From Candidatus Brocadiaceae bacterium S225 (GTDB lineage Bacteria; Planctomycetota; Brocadiia; Brocadiales; Scalinduaceae): 64,000 bases of DNA. The position numbers and the translations under genes were made by a program. The notes below the pieces were generated by a model, which was not told the origin of the DNA, searched no databases, and saw only the letters and a program-made list of their open reading frames with translations. The DNA lies in the NCBI GenBank assembly GCA_007859995.1, contig SMSL01000020.1:1-64000 (forward strand), given 5' to 3'. This document shows positions 17,458 through 25,923 of the stretch, one piece after another (position 1 is the first letter of the stretch; each line of letters opens with the position of its first letter).

Positions 17458-18590
17458 TGAGTAGGCTCTATAAACGAGAGAATGTATATTGGTATGATTT
17501 TCGGATGAATGGTGTTCGGTATAGAAAAAGTACTGGGAAAACGAAAAGAAGAGAAGCAGAGGAGGTTTTAGATAGCGAGAGGGAAAAGGCAAAGGCCGGG
17601 GAAAGTACAATTAGTCAAAAGCTTAAGACTTACAAGTTGGTTGACCTTGCTGAGGAATATCTAAAGTGGGCTGAACGACAACGTTCATATAAAGACAAGA
17701 GACTATGTATAAGGCAGCTGGTTGAGGTATTTGGCAACCATGATGTAAAGGATTTAAATACCAGGGAAATTGAGCAGTGGCAGAGTAGGCGGTTGAAATA
17801 TAATAAACCGAGCACAGTGAACCGCCTTCTGGCTACATTAAAGCACATGGTTAACAAAGGTACACAGTGGGGGATGGCAGGTGATGGCGCATTGAAGCAA
17901 GTCCGCAATGTTAAGCTGGTGCCAGAAAACAACAGACGGCTACGGTTCCTGAGCATTGAAGAGTGCCAGAGGTTGATAGCGTGCTGTCATAAAGACCTGA
18001 AGCCTATTGTTATAGTTGCGCTTAATACTGGAATGCGTAGAGGGGAGATTTTCGGCTTAAAGTGGGAACAGGTTGATTTAAAGCATGGCTTTATATTGCT
18101 AGATGTGACTAAGAACGGTGAAAGACGAGAGATTCCGATTAACACAACGCTTGAATATCTTTTTAAAGAAATACCGCATAGTGTTGAAAGCGTGTATGTG
18201 TTTGCCGGTAAAACAGGAAAGCCATTGACTGACATAAAGACAGGCTTTCATACAGCATTAAGAAAGGCCGGTATCAGTGATTTCAGATTCCACGATTTGC
18301 GTCATACATTTTCAAGTCAGCTAGTCATGGCAGGAATAGATTTGACCAGTGTCAAGGAGCTTCTAGGCCATAAGTCACTTACTATGACAATGAGGTATTC
18401 GCATCTATCACCCGGACACAAAAGAAAGGCAGTAAATGTTTTGGACAGGCTAATGGAAGAGAATAAAAATGATGTATTAAAAAATAGGTACGTTTTGGGC
18501 ACAATTTCAGAGGACGAGGCACGCTTTGATTGTCATAAGCCGTTGAAGAATAAAGTGCGCCCTGAAGGATTCGAACCTTCGACCCACTGA
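17457..18590 (+). CDS. Tyrosine recombinase (phage-type integrase)
   Basis: The 377-residue site-specific recombinase has an N-terminal arm-binding domain (residues 5-55), a SAM-like core-binding domain (60-140) and the catalytic domain with Arg194 (TGMRRGEI), HDLRH (279-283), LGH (303-305) and the nucleophile Tyr314 (MRYSHLS). All catalytic residues are present. The last ~11 codons (VRPEGFEPSTH) are antisense to the 3' half of tRNA-Lys, so the gene ends inside its attachment site. This places the right end of the island here. Confidence 0.95.
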   Translation: MSRLYKRENVYWYDFRMNGVRYRKSTGKTKRREAEEVLDSEREKAKAGESTISQKLKTYKLVDLAEEYLKWAERQRSYKDKRLCIRQLVEVFGNHDVKDLNTREIEQWQSRRLKYNKPSTVNRLLATLKHMVNKGTQWGMAGDGALKQVRNVKLVPENNRRLRFLSIEECQRLIACCHKDLKPIVIVALNTGMRRGEIFGLKWEQVDLKHGFILLDVTKNGERREIPINTTLEYLFKEIPHSVESVYVFAGKTGKPLTDIKTGFHTALRKAGISDFRFHDLRHTFSSQLVMAGIDLTSVKELLGHKSLTMTMRYSHLSPGHKRKAVNVLDRLMEENKNDVLKNRYVLGTISEDEARFDCHKPLKNKVRPEGFEPSTH

Positions 18591-18600
18591 TTAAGAGTCA
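18556..18600. other. Presumed attR of the island
   Basis: The integrase coding end overlaps the 3' half of tRNA-Lys, the classical attachment arrangement. No second copy of the tRNA 3' segment (such as GGATTCGAACCTTCGACCC) was found between 1 and 18,500, so attL is either left of the window or decayed. Confidence 0.55.
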
Positions 18601-18628
18601 GTTGCTCTACCAGCTGAGCTAAGGGCGC
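18556..18628 (-). tRNA. tRNA-Lys (anticodon CTT)
   Basis: The reverse complement folds as a full cloverleaf: acceptor GCGCCCT/AGGGCGC, D-arm AGCTCAGCTGGTAGAGC, anticodon arm CTGACTCTTAATCAG, T-arm GAAGGTTCGAATCCTTC. CCA is not encoded (the next bases are CTT), unlike the Arg and Leu tRNAs in this window. The 3' end faces the integrase and is the presumed attachment site. Confidence 0.95.
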
Positions 18629-18711
18629 AATATTGATGTGTAGATATTTGATGTCTAATGAGTCAATTTGTAACAAGTTTGCAAAATAATGTTCAGTCGT
18701 CAAATTATTAT

Positions 18712-18788
18712 TGGTACGCCCGGCAGGACTTGAACCTGCAACCATTGGATTCGAAGTCCACTACTCTATCCAATTGAGCTACGGGCGC
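18712..18788 (-). tRNA. tRNA-Arg (anticodon TCG)
   Basis: The cloverleaf on the reverse strand has acceptor GCGCCCG, D-arm AGCTCAATTGGATAGAGT, anticodon stem GGACTTCGAATCC (loop CTTCGAA) and T-arm GCAGGTTCAAGTCCTGC. CCA is encoded. It lies 83 bases upstream of tRNA-Lys in the same direction, so both may be one transcript. Confidence 0.95.
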
Positions 18789-18858
18789 TCAATTTCTTAA
18801 TTACTTATTTTAAATGGTTTTCTTGCCTTATCGCATTTCATAGCAAACTCCTTAAAAT

Positions 18859-18892
18859 CATTACTTTTGCACTGTTTTCTGTAAAAGTAATG
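18859..18892. other. 10-bp hairpin in the tRNA-Arg/NusG gap
   Basis: CATTACTTTT pairs perfectly with AAAAGTAATG around a 14-base loop. There is no T-run after it on either strand. The rest of the 18,789-19,080 gap is A/T-rich with nothing else recognised; it could hold the promoters of the tRNAs and the NusG-like gene. Confidence 0.35.
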
Positions 18893-19080
18893 CAGGTTCT
18901 ACGTTAAACATTACAGATTATATAGCTATAACATTAAAATGCAAGTGTAATAATATTCCTACGTAATCAGTTCTTTTTTGGTTTAATTTTGAATAGTAAA
19001 TTATTGATTATCGATCCGATATGTCTTATGATGGGGAGCGAATTATTTATAGCTTGAACAATTTTGTTTGAACTATTATC

Positions 19081-19581
19081 ATGTGTAACTCTATGAAATG
19101 GTATGCGATACATACACGTTCAAGGCATGAAAAACAGGTAGATTCGTTTCTTCGCGAAAGAGGAATAGATACATTTCTGCCTCTAGTCCATACGCTCAGC
19201 CGGAGGAGAGATCGGAAGAAGTATGTTGATATGCCTCTTTTTCCCGGATACATGTTTGTGTGTACGGATAAAGAGCGTCTGTTTGATGTTAAATATACAA
19301 GAGGTGTGACAAGGATAATTGGTACCGATATAGATGTACCTACTCCAATACCTGATAAGCAAATCCTGGATTTAAAGTCACTTGCGGAAAACAATGTCCA
19401 ACTGGATCAGTTTTCATATCTTGTAAAGGGTAGAGCAGTAAGGGTAAAGGCAGGGCCGCTTAAGGGGATTGAGGGGATTCTCGTCGAAAGAAAAGGTCAT
19501 TACAAGCTTGTTATACGCATCGATCTTCTACAGAAAGGTGCTGCTGCCGAAGTATTTATTTCTGATATTGATCCAATATAA
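19081..19581 (+). CDS. NusG-like transcription antitermination factor (RfaH/UpxY type)
   Basis: The 166-residue protein has an N-terminal NGN domain (KWYAIHTRSRHEKQVDSFL...MPLFPGYMFV) that binds RNA polymerase. A C-terminal KOW domain (VKGRAVRVKAGPLKGIEGILVERKGHYKLVIRIDLL) follows. Length and sequence fit a specialised NusG paralogue rather than housekeeping NusG, which normally sits with secE and rplK. The start may be residue 5 (MKWYAIH). Paralogues usually lie at the head of the long operon they control, but here ~500 bases of noncoding DNA follow. Confidence 0.85.
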   Translation: MCNSMKWYAIHTRSRHEKQVDSFLRERGIDTFLPLVHTLSRRRDRKKYVDMPLFPGYMFVCTDKERLFDVKYTRGVTRIIGTDIDVPTPIPDKQILDLKSLAENNVQLDQFSYLVKGRAVRVKAGPLKGIEGILVERKGHYKLVIRIDLLQKGAAAEVFISDIDPI

Positions 19582-20096
19582 GATGTCAATGACAGAGAGG
19601 CGTTATGAACGCTATAGAGAAAGGAATTAAGAAATTTGTGGAATGGTATCTGGCTATTACTTAAAAACTTAACCGAAAAACAGTATATTTTTATGTGTTC
19701 ATGGAGGATTTATTCGTAATTCTGTGATATTGGAGAGATAGGAGACATTATTGATCTAATAAAATACCGATTGTACTAAGAAATATTCTCTATATTTCTC
19801 TTGACATTGCCTGGCAGGAGTTGTTAAATGCCGGATATTTCCAAACTGATTAATTAAATGACGGAATTCAAAATCTAGATTCTTCCTCACCTGCAGGATA
19901 CGAATATTACTCATGAGCCAAGCAAAATGAAGAATCTTGCTTTAGAAGTGAACATTCTTGTCAAATATCAGGTAAAATAATCATTTTCCGGGGAGAATAA
20001 ATGCATCAAACACATCCTTTTTCTGCAACAAACTTCACTCATAAGATTTATATACATTATTAATATGGGATTCCTGTTTTAGAAAGGAGAATAGAC
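19582..20096. other. Gene-free stretch, possibly decayed coding DNA
   Basis: No supported gene is visible. A 19-codon ORF at about 19604 has a weak AGAGG site. Near 19860-20005 a frame with coding-like composition (…SSPAGYEYYS) is interrupted by stops, suggesting decay. A TTGACA/TTAAAT pair at 19801-19829 (17-base spacer) is a possible promoter toward the ComEA-like gene. Confidence 0.3.
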
Positions 20097-20480
20097 ATGG
20101 ATGTTATTCGCAAAATATCTGTTATATTAATTTTTGTAGCCTTGGTATCTTTTGTTGGCGGCTTTGCTAATGCGGAATCAAATGCAAAGGTAAATATTAA
20201 TACTGCAACCGCTGAGGAGTTAATGTCATTGAAAAATATTGGCAAAAAGAAGGCTGAATCTATAGTCAAATATCGTGAGGAATTTGGATCTTTTACCACG
20301 ATTGAAGAGCTGAAAAATGTAAAAGGAGTGGGAGACAAAATATTCAATAAAATAAGAGACCAGATTGTGGTCGAATAACTCCCATATTTTAATGCATATT
20401 ACATTTGATTAAAGATATAACTACTTTTACATTTCTTTGAACATAAAAGTTTTTTTCTAACAAAACCGGGAATCCCATAT
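20063..20480. repeat. 12-bp inverted repeat flanking the ComEA-like gene
   Basis: ATATGGGATTCC (20063-20074), just upstream of the ribosome-binding site, is matched by its reverse complement at 20469-20480, after the stop and directly before seven T. The two could pair in the mRNA or be remnants of a small inserted unit. Confidence 0.35.
20097..20378 (+). CDS. ComEA-like helix-hairpin-helix DNA-binding protein
   Basis: The 93-residue exported protein has a signal peptide (residues 1-26, cleavage near FANAES) followed by one helix-hairpin-helix domain: VNINTATAEELMSLKNIGKKKAESIV and FGSFTTIEELKNVKGVGDKIFNKIR. This fold binds double-stranded DNA non-specifically. In transformable bacteria ComEA pulls DNA into the periplasm, and a minimal signal-plus-HhH form like this is widespread. 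AAAGGAG precedes the ATG. There is no other competence gene nearby apart from the prepilin-like gene downstream. Confidence 0.88.
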   Translation: MDVIRKISVILIFVALVSFVGGFANAESNAKVNINTATAEELMSLKNIGKKKAESIVKYREEFGSFTTIEELKNVKGVGDKIFNKIRDQIVVE

Positions 20481-20661
20481 TTTTTTGTTTTGTAGAGAAT
20501 CGGCTTTGGTAAAAGTTTTTAAATATCATTACCCGAAAAAAATTATGATGATAGGTATCGAATAGGTTTTTCTATGACTGGATTTAACAGGAAGTTCGAA
20601 GCGTATCCGGTATAGAGGATATCAAAATTAGTTTAGCTGAGCATGGAAGCATGGTTAAATT

Positions 20662-21339
20662 ATGAATAAAAATAACCACGCATTTACATTAATTGAACTG
20701 CTTGTAGTTGTATTCATTGTTTTTGCAATTATGGGGTTAGTAGTTCCGGTTCTTTCAATGATCAGGGAGAAATCAAAGCAGGCGGTATGTATGAGTAACA
20801 TGGGACAGATGTTTAAGTGTCTTGCACAATATGCAATGGAAAACGATGGATATCTTCCATTGGGGAGTAATAGTGCCGCATGTAGCGGTGAGGTCTGGTT
20901 CAAGGCTATTGATAGATACATAACAACTGATATATTGCCTGAAAATCAGAAAGAGCTTTCAATAAAGGAAAAACTTTCATTAATAAAACAGGACCCTGTT
21001 ATTAATACCGTATCTCAAGATAAAAAAGACAACACCAAAACAATAAAAATGAATAGTAAGCTTGCTCAGAAACCAATGTGCAATCGAATGATTGATTCAA
21101 TTAGATTTCCGTCCAGGACTGTCTTGTTATTTGATGGCAGGATTGACAGTTCAACTGTTGCAAGTTGGTATGAGGGCTCACATGGAATAGTTGCACAAAG
21201 GCATTCAAGGGGTGCAAACATACTATTTATGGATGGTCATGTCGAGAGAGTACAGAATGGAGATAGCGACGGTACCACAAACGAAGGCTGGCCAAACGGG
21301 CATGCTGACCAGGGAATAATATGGGATCCGGATTCATAA
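20662..21339 (+). CDS. Prepilin-type N-terminal cleavage protein (type II pseudopilin-like)
   Basis: The N-terminus HAFTLIELLVVVFIVFAIMGLVVPV is a class III prepilin signal: the peptidase would cut before Phe and methylate it, with Glu5 kept. The protein is 225 residues. The globular part ends in RHSRGANILFMDGHVERV, the H-X9-DG motif common in planctomycete prepilin-like families, which is one reason for the taxonomic guess. It is likely part of a pilus or secretion pseudopilus. It stands alone, as such genes often do in planctomycetes. Confidence 0.85.
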   Translation: MNKNNHAFTLIELLVVVFIVFAIMGLVVPVLSMIREKSKQAVCMSNMGQMFKCLAQYAMENDGYLPLGSNSAACSGEVWFKAIDRYITTDILPENQKELSIKEKLSLIKQDPVINTVSQDKKDNTKTIKMNSKLAQKPMCNRMIDSIRFPSRTVLLFDGRIDSSTVASWYEGSHGIVAQRHSRGANILFMDGHVERVQNGDSDGTTNEGWPNGHADQGIIWDPDS

Positions 21340-21394
21340 TATTTTCTGGCTGGGTACCGGAGGCAGCTCGGAATGAATTTAATAGATTTTGTGT

Positions 21395-22552
21395 TTATTG
21401 GGATAGGCGGTCAATTGTTAATCTTGCCGTTTCTGCAAGGAATGCGGCGCCAATTCCCAGTGCATTTTCATCGAAATCGAAGGTAGAGCTATGAGCCGGT
21501 ATTCCTTCCAAACCTTCTTTTTGGGCACCCAATCTTACGAGGCATCCCGGGATTTTTTCCAGATAATATGAGAAGTCTTCACCTCCCATGCTTGCAGATT
21601 GGCCGTCAACGAGAGCCTTCTCTCCAATAATGTTTTTGACTGCCGTTCTGGCAATTTCTGACTCTTCAACGGTATTAATAACACACGGATATCCTTCAAT
21701 AATCTCAACACTGACTTCAGCATTATGCAGTATTCCAGCCGCGTTTGCAATACGCTTGATACCGGACACTATCTGTTTCCTTATATGCGTTTCAGTAGTA
21801 CGTATTGTGCCGGTAAGTTTAGCAGTTTCTGCTATGGCATTTGGAACAGAACCTCCCTCGATTCGTCCTACCGATACAATTGAGGGATACATGGGGTTTA
21901 CTTCTCTGGATACTATAGTTTGAAGAGACATTACAATAAGGCTGGCTACCACAATTGCGTCAATTGCATCATGCGGCTGTGCTGCATGGCCTCCTTTACC
22001 CCTGATTGAAATATCGAATCTATCGGTGAAGGCTGAGATTGGGCCCGGCTGTACAACTAATTTTCCTGCCTTATAGTGTCTGTCAAGATGACATGCGAAT
22101 ATCGCTTTTGCTTCATCAAGCAGCCCTGATTCTATGATCTTTTGAGCTCCGCCGCCGCCTTCTTCTGCCGGTTGAAATACAAGTAATACACTTCCAAATT
22201 TAAGATTTTCCTTTAGTAAAGAAGCAGCCCCGAGCAGCATAGCAACATGGCCGTCGTGGCCACAGGCATGCATTACACCGTCGGTTCTAGACGCAAATTC
22301 AAGCCCAGTTTCTTCTTGAATAGCTAATGCGTCCATATCCGCCCTTAATGCTACGACAGGGCCTTCATCATTAATTTGAGCCACCACACCGGTTTTTCCA
22401 ATTCCTGTAGTTGACTTTATGCCAAGCCTTTTTAATTCTTCTGTTATGATGCCTGCAGTGTTCTCTTCCTGATAGCCAAGTTCAGGATGCATATGAATTT
22501 CACGACGTATGCGTACCATCTGTTGAAACAGTTCTTTTGATACAATATTCAT
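21395..22552 (-). CDS. M20-family amidohydrolase / carboxypeptidase
   Basis: The 385-residue zinc hydrolase of the M20D type (hippurate, IAA-amino acid or N-acyl-amino acid hydrolases) is of normal length. Visible motifs are RREIHMHPELGYQE, ALRADMDALAIQEETG, HACGHDGHVAMLLGAA (metal binding), QPAEEGGGGAQKII (catalytic Glu) and a C-terminal MGGEDFSYYLEKIPG. The middle dimerisation domain (SAFTDRFDISIRGKGGHAAQPHDAID) is complete. It probably removes an acyl group from an amino acid; substrate is not clear. It is monocistronic and convergent with the prepilin-like gene. Confidence 0.92.
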   Translation of the reverse strand: MNIVSKELFQQMVRIRREIHMHPELGYQEENTAGIITEELKRLGIKSTTGIGKTGVVAQINDEGPVVALRADMDALAIQEETGLEFASRTDGVMHACGHDGHVAMLLGAASLLKENLKFGSVLLVFQPAEEGGGGAQKIIESGLLDEAKAIFACHLDRHYKAGKLVVQPGPISAFTDRFDISIRGKGGHAAQPHDAIDAIVVASLIVMSLQTIVSREVNPMYPSIVSVGRIEGGSVPNAIAETAKLTGTIRTTETHIRKQIVSGIKRIANAAGILHNAEVSVEIIEGYPCVINTVEESEIARTAVKNIIGEKALVDGQSASMGGEDFSYYLEKIPGCLVRLGAQKEGLEGIPAHSSTFDFDENALGIGAAFLAETARLTIDRLSQ

Positions 22553-22683
22553 TGATTTATTCTATAGCAATTACTATAAATATCCAGATTTAAAAAAATA
22601 CGTTTATTTCTGCTGGACAAAAATGTACTGTACCATAAAATGTATTTCTGTATTCTCGTTTTCAAGCAGGGGAGTTAAATCTA

Positions 22684-22936
22684 GTGGACAATGGCAAAAC
22701 AACAACCTTATATCTCATGAGGCATGGGCAAATTGAAGATAACGTCCGCAGGGTTATCCAGAGTCATACTGATTCTCCTTTGACATGGGAAGGTATTACA
22801 GCTACAAATTACAGCTACAAGGGGTATGGTTAAAATGCTTAAGGGTAAAATATTCGATGCCATCTTCTGCAGTGATCTTGAAAGAACCGGAAAAAGCCGT
22901 GAAATATTGCCGGATGAGTTGATAAGAAGGGTGTAA
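22684..22936 (+). pseudogene. Histidine phosphatase (phosphoglycerate mutase-like), broken
   Basis: From GTG at 22684 the frame reads LYLMRHGQIE...PLTWEGI, the start of a histidine phosphatase, then stops at 22831. A second frame (22835-22936) carries FDAIFCSDLERTGKSREIL, the next motif. Between them ATTACAGCTACAA is present twice in tandem (22795-22807, 22808-22820). Removing one 13-base copy joins the frames as GITATRGMVKMLKGKIFDA. The gene also stops after about 90 residues, so the C-terminal half with the second catalytic His is missing. Clearly inactivated. Confidence 0.85.
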
Positions 22937-22943
22937 ATTACAA

Positions 22944-25166
22944 ATGGACTTAAAATTCAAAAAAATATCTTCTGACGAGAATAAGATTCTCTTTGGACGT
23001 GATTCTACTCCGTACATTACGGCAGTTGAGTTTGATGGTAATAATGCCGTGGAGATATTCTATCGAGAAAAAAACAGAGTATTATCAGAGAAAAAAGCTT
23101 TCAAACCATTTGTTCTACTTGAAGAAACTATCTACATGGATGGTTGGGATGGTACGTATGAGGCAAAGAGGTTAAAGGGGGATGCATATTATAAGTATCT
23201 GGTGTTCTTGGAAACCTGGGCAGATTTGCAGCTATTATTGAAACACTTTAAGAAGAAAACAGGTGCAACCCCGGCGAGCTTGAGTGCACCATTCTTTTAT
23301 TTAAATGATCCGGTTCATCAGTATCTGCTCATTTCAGGACAGACACTTTTTAAAAAAATGTTATATGGTGATGTGCTTAGACTCCAGCTTGACATTGAAA
23401 CATATTGTGCTGAAGGGTATGAATTCTCAAATCCATATAGAGAAGAAGACAGAATTACTCTGATATCTCTTTCGGATAGTAGCGGTTGGGAACATATTAT
23501 CTCAGGAAAAAAATATGGCGAGAAGGAAATGCTCGAGGTTATGGTTGAGCAGATAAATTTAAGAGATCCTGATGTGATAGAAGGGCATAATATTTTTAAC
23601 TTTGATTTGGTTTACATAGAAGCACGCGCAAGACGATTTAAAGTTCCATTGTCTATTGGTCGTAATAAGCAAACTATCAAGTCTCACTCGTCACGCTTAA
23701 ATATTGCCGAGAGAACAATCTCTTATAAAAAATTTGAGGTGTATGGTCGTCATATTGTAGACACGTATTTACTGGCTCAGATGTATGACGTTACTGCCAG
23801 AAATCTGGAGAGTTACGGTCTCAAGAATGTAGCCAGGCATTTCAATGTTGCATCTCCAGACAGAACGTACATAGATCCGGATAAGTTAAGCTGGTATTAC
23901 GATAATAAACCGGATGAACTCATAAAATACGGTTTAGATGACGTCAGGGAGACGAGGGCTATCAGCGAAATCCTGGGCCAGAGCTTTTATTATCAGACGC
24001 AGATATTCCCCTACTCGTTTCAGAATACCATCATCAGAGGCAATGCGACTAAGATAAATTCTCTCTTCATAAGAGAATATATAAATTCATGTCATTCAAT
24101 TCCCCGGACATCTCAAAGCAGAGAGTATTCAGGAGGATATACTGACATGTTTCTGCAGGGCGTGGTCAAAAATGTTTTGTATTGTGACGTTCAGTCATTA
24201 TATCCATCCATAATGTTAACTTTTAAATACTTCCCAAGGGTTGACGAGCTGAATATCTTTCAATCGTTATTAAGTGATTTGAAGGATTTCAGATTGAAGG
24301 CAAAGGATATGATGCTTACTGCAAAAACAGAATCTGATAAAATGTACTATGATGCACTCCAGTCCACTTTCAAGGTGCTCATCAATTCGTTTTATGGTTA
24401 TCTGGGTTTTGCTTATGGTCACTTCAGTGATTTTGAAGAGGCAAATAAGGTAACAGCAAAAGGAAGAGAAATTATCAAATCCATGATTGAGTGGCTGGAG
24501 GATAACGATTGTAAGGTGATAGAAATTGATACTGACGGCATCTACTTTGTTCCTCCTGGTAGAGTTAAAAAGAAGAAGGACGAGGAAGAGATTATTAATG
24601 GATTATCAAGCGCACTGCCCGAAGGTATAAAACTGGAATTAGCTGGCAGATACAAAGCGATGTTCAGCTATAAAATGAAAAATTATGTGCTCCTCGATTA
24701 TGATGACAGAGTAATTATCAAGGGATCTGGTCTACGTTCAAGAGGTCTGGAGCTCTTTCAGCGCAGGTTTATGGAGGAGATGTTCCTATATCTTCTTAAG
24801 GGGGAAGGTGCAAAAATGGATGATCTTCTGGATAAATATGAGAAAGAGCTTGTGGATCACAAGTGGGACAAAAAGATGTTTATCAAGAAGGAAACTCTGA
24901 AGGAGTCGCTTGCTACCTATTCTGAGAAGGTAAGTAAAAAGAAGAGAAGTGCCGCTGCGGCATACGAACTGGCACTTAAGTCAGAACGGAACTACCAGCC
25001 GGGTGATCAAATCTCTTATTATGTAATTGGTGACAAAAGCAGAGTAAGGGTGTTCGATAACTGTAAACTAGCTTCGCAGTGGAACAGGGAAGAGCCGGAT
25101 GAAAATGTAGAGTATTATAAGAAAAAACTCAATGCTCTTTATGAAAAATTTAAGCCATTTTTCTGA
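22944..25166 (+). CDS. Family B DNA polymerase
   Basis: The 740-residue replicative-type polymerase has an active-looking 3'-5' exonuclease: LDIETY (Exo I, ~149), EGHNIFNFDLVYIEARARR (Exo II) and YGLDDVRET (Exo III). The polymerase motifs are DVQSLYPSIM (A, ~414), FKVLINSFYGYLG (B, ~473) and EIDTDG (C, ~527). It resembles the short archaeal/PolII-like enzymes found in some bacteria, including planctomycetes, possibly used in translesion synthesis or repair. It starts 7 bases after the broken phosphatase with no clear ribosome-binding site, so expression may once have been coupled. Confidence 0.93.
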   Translation: MDLKFKKISSDENKILFGRDSTPYITAVEFDGNNAVEIFYREKNRVLSEKKAFKPFVLLEETIYMDGWDGTYEAKRLKGDAYYKYLVFLETWADLQLLLKHFKKKTGATPASLSAPFFYLNDPVHQYLLISGQTLFKKMLYGDVLRLQLDIETYCAEGYEFSNPYREEDRITLISLSDSSGWEHIISGKKYGEKEMLEVMVEQINLRDPDVIEGHNIFNFDLVYIEARARRFKVPLSIGRNKQTIKSHSSRLNIAERTISYKKFEVYGRHIVDTYLLAQMYDVTARNLESYGLKNVARHFNVASPDRTYIDPDKLSWYYDNKPDELIKYGLDDVRETRAISEILGQSFYYQTQIFPYSFQNTIIRGNATKINSLFIREYINSCHSIPRTSQSREYSGGYTDMFLQGVVKNVLYCDVQSLYPSIMLTFKYFPRVDELNIFQSLLSDLKDFRLKAKDMMLTAKTESDKMYYDALQSTFKVLINSFYGYLGFAYGHFSDFEEANKVTAKGREIIKSMIEWLEDNDCKVIEIDTDGIYFVPPGRVKKKKDEEEIINGLSSALPEGIKLELAGRYKAMFSYKMKNYVLLDYDDRVIIKGSGLRSRGLELFQRRFMEEMFLYLLKGEGAKMDDLLDKYEKELVDHKWDKKMFIKKETLKESLATYSEKVSKKKRSAAAAYELALKSERNYQPGDQISYYVIGDKSRVRVFDNCKLASQWNREEPDENVEYYKKKLNALYEKFKPFF

Positions 25167-25198
25167 ATATATCAGAACATACTTAATTCATTAGTTTT

Positions 25199-25286
25199 TG
25201 GTGCCAGAGGTGGGAGTTGAACCCACACCCCCATTACAGGGACCGGATTTTGAATCCGGCGCGTCTGCCAATTCCACCACTCTGGC
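25199..25286 (-). tRNA. tRNA-Leu (anticodon CAA)
   Basis: This 88-base class II tRNA has acceptor GCCAGAG/CTCTGGC, anticodon stem CCGGATTCAAAATCCGG, a long variable arm (GTCCCTGTAATGGGGGT region), T-arm GTGGGTTCAACTCCCAC and encoded CCA. It is just downstream of the 25354 gene on the same strand. Confidence 0.95.
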
Positions 25287-25328
25287 TACCAAATTATATT
25301 TCCAGGAGTTTCTGCCTGGGCTCATGTT

Positions 25329-25344
25329 CCTCTCTTTCGAGAGG
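25329..25344 (-). terminator. Short hairpin after the 25354 gene
   Basis: CCTCTC-TTTC-GAGAGG lies 10 bases after the stop of the minus-strand gene and 43 bases before tRNA-Leu. There is no T-run, so it may be a weak terminator or a processing site. Confidence 0.3.
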
Positions 25345-25353
25345 ATTCCAGTA

Positions 25354-25812
25354 CTAAAATAATCTATGACTCTTTCTTTTTGAAATTGGAGGACCAATTA
25401 TCTCTGATAAAATTATGGCATTTGGAATGTCTTTCTTAGATAACGTTCTCCATGGGAATTGTGCATGGTTAATTTCTCTCTTTTCAGGAAGAGGTGGTTT
25501 CTGTGTCTCTACTAATTGAGATGTGAACCGGTCATCCATCTCCTTTGCCTCTGATTCCTCTCTTGGCGAAACCTGTTGTTTTAAAAATTCTTGTGTTTCT
25601 CGCTTTATTTCTATTTGTGGTTTAGTCTCAGGTATTTCAATGCCAAGAAGCTCTTCCATGTATCTCCCAAGTCTATCTTGTTCGCCCCCGGTTTTACGAT
25701 CAGCATCCGCAGTCCTGTCGGTATTAATGTTCAGTCTGTTTCTGGCTCTATTTTTTAGAGCAGTAAAAATTATAAAAACAACTATTATTATTGCCCAGAC
25801 TAATTGTTCCAT
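25354..25812 (-). CDS. Single-pass membrane protein, unknown function
   Basis: The start is placed at MEQLVWAIIIVVFIIFTAL because AAGGA lies 8 bases upstream; the longer frame to 25866 has no site. The ~152-residue product has one N-terminal transmembrane helix (residues 4-20) then a highly charged, mostly helical or disordered cytoplasmic tail. It ends in a conserved-looking NAIILSEIIGPPISKRK segment. It is the last gene after nfeD-nfeD-floA on the same strand (111-base gap), so it may be a flotillin partner. Confidence 0.7.
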   Translation of the reverse strand: MEQLVWAIIIVVFIIFTALKNRARNRLNINTDRTADADRKTGGEQDRLGRYMEELLGIEIPETKPQIEIKRETQEFLKQQVSPREESEAKEMDDRFTSQLVETQKPPLPEKREINHAQFPWRTLSKKDIPNAIILSEIIGPPISKRKSHRLF

Positions 25813-25923
25813 TCCCGTTTCCTTGAACTGATTAATAGTGATTGACAACCCGCCCGACTTCGTCATTCTGGCGGTTGCTAATCCTAAATGGTAGAAATTT
25901 ACATCAGGTATCGCTTTATTACT

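Noticed and set aside
18533..18745. 70-residue minus-strand ORF across the two tRNAs
   Set aside because: A by-product of antisense reading of tRNA genes; its RTNNNLT and PSGRT parts are tRNA-derived.
25191..25397. 68-residue minus-strand ORF over tRNA-Leu
   Set aside because: Translation of tRNA sequence (VVELADAPDSKSG is the usual tRNA-Leu artefact).
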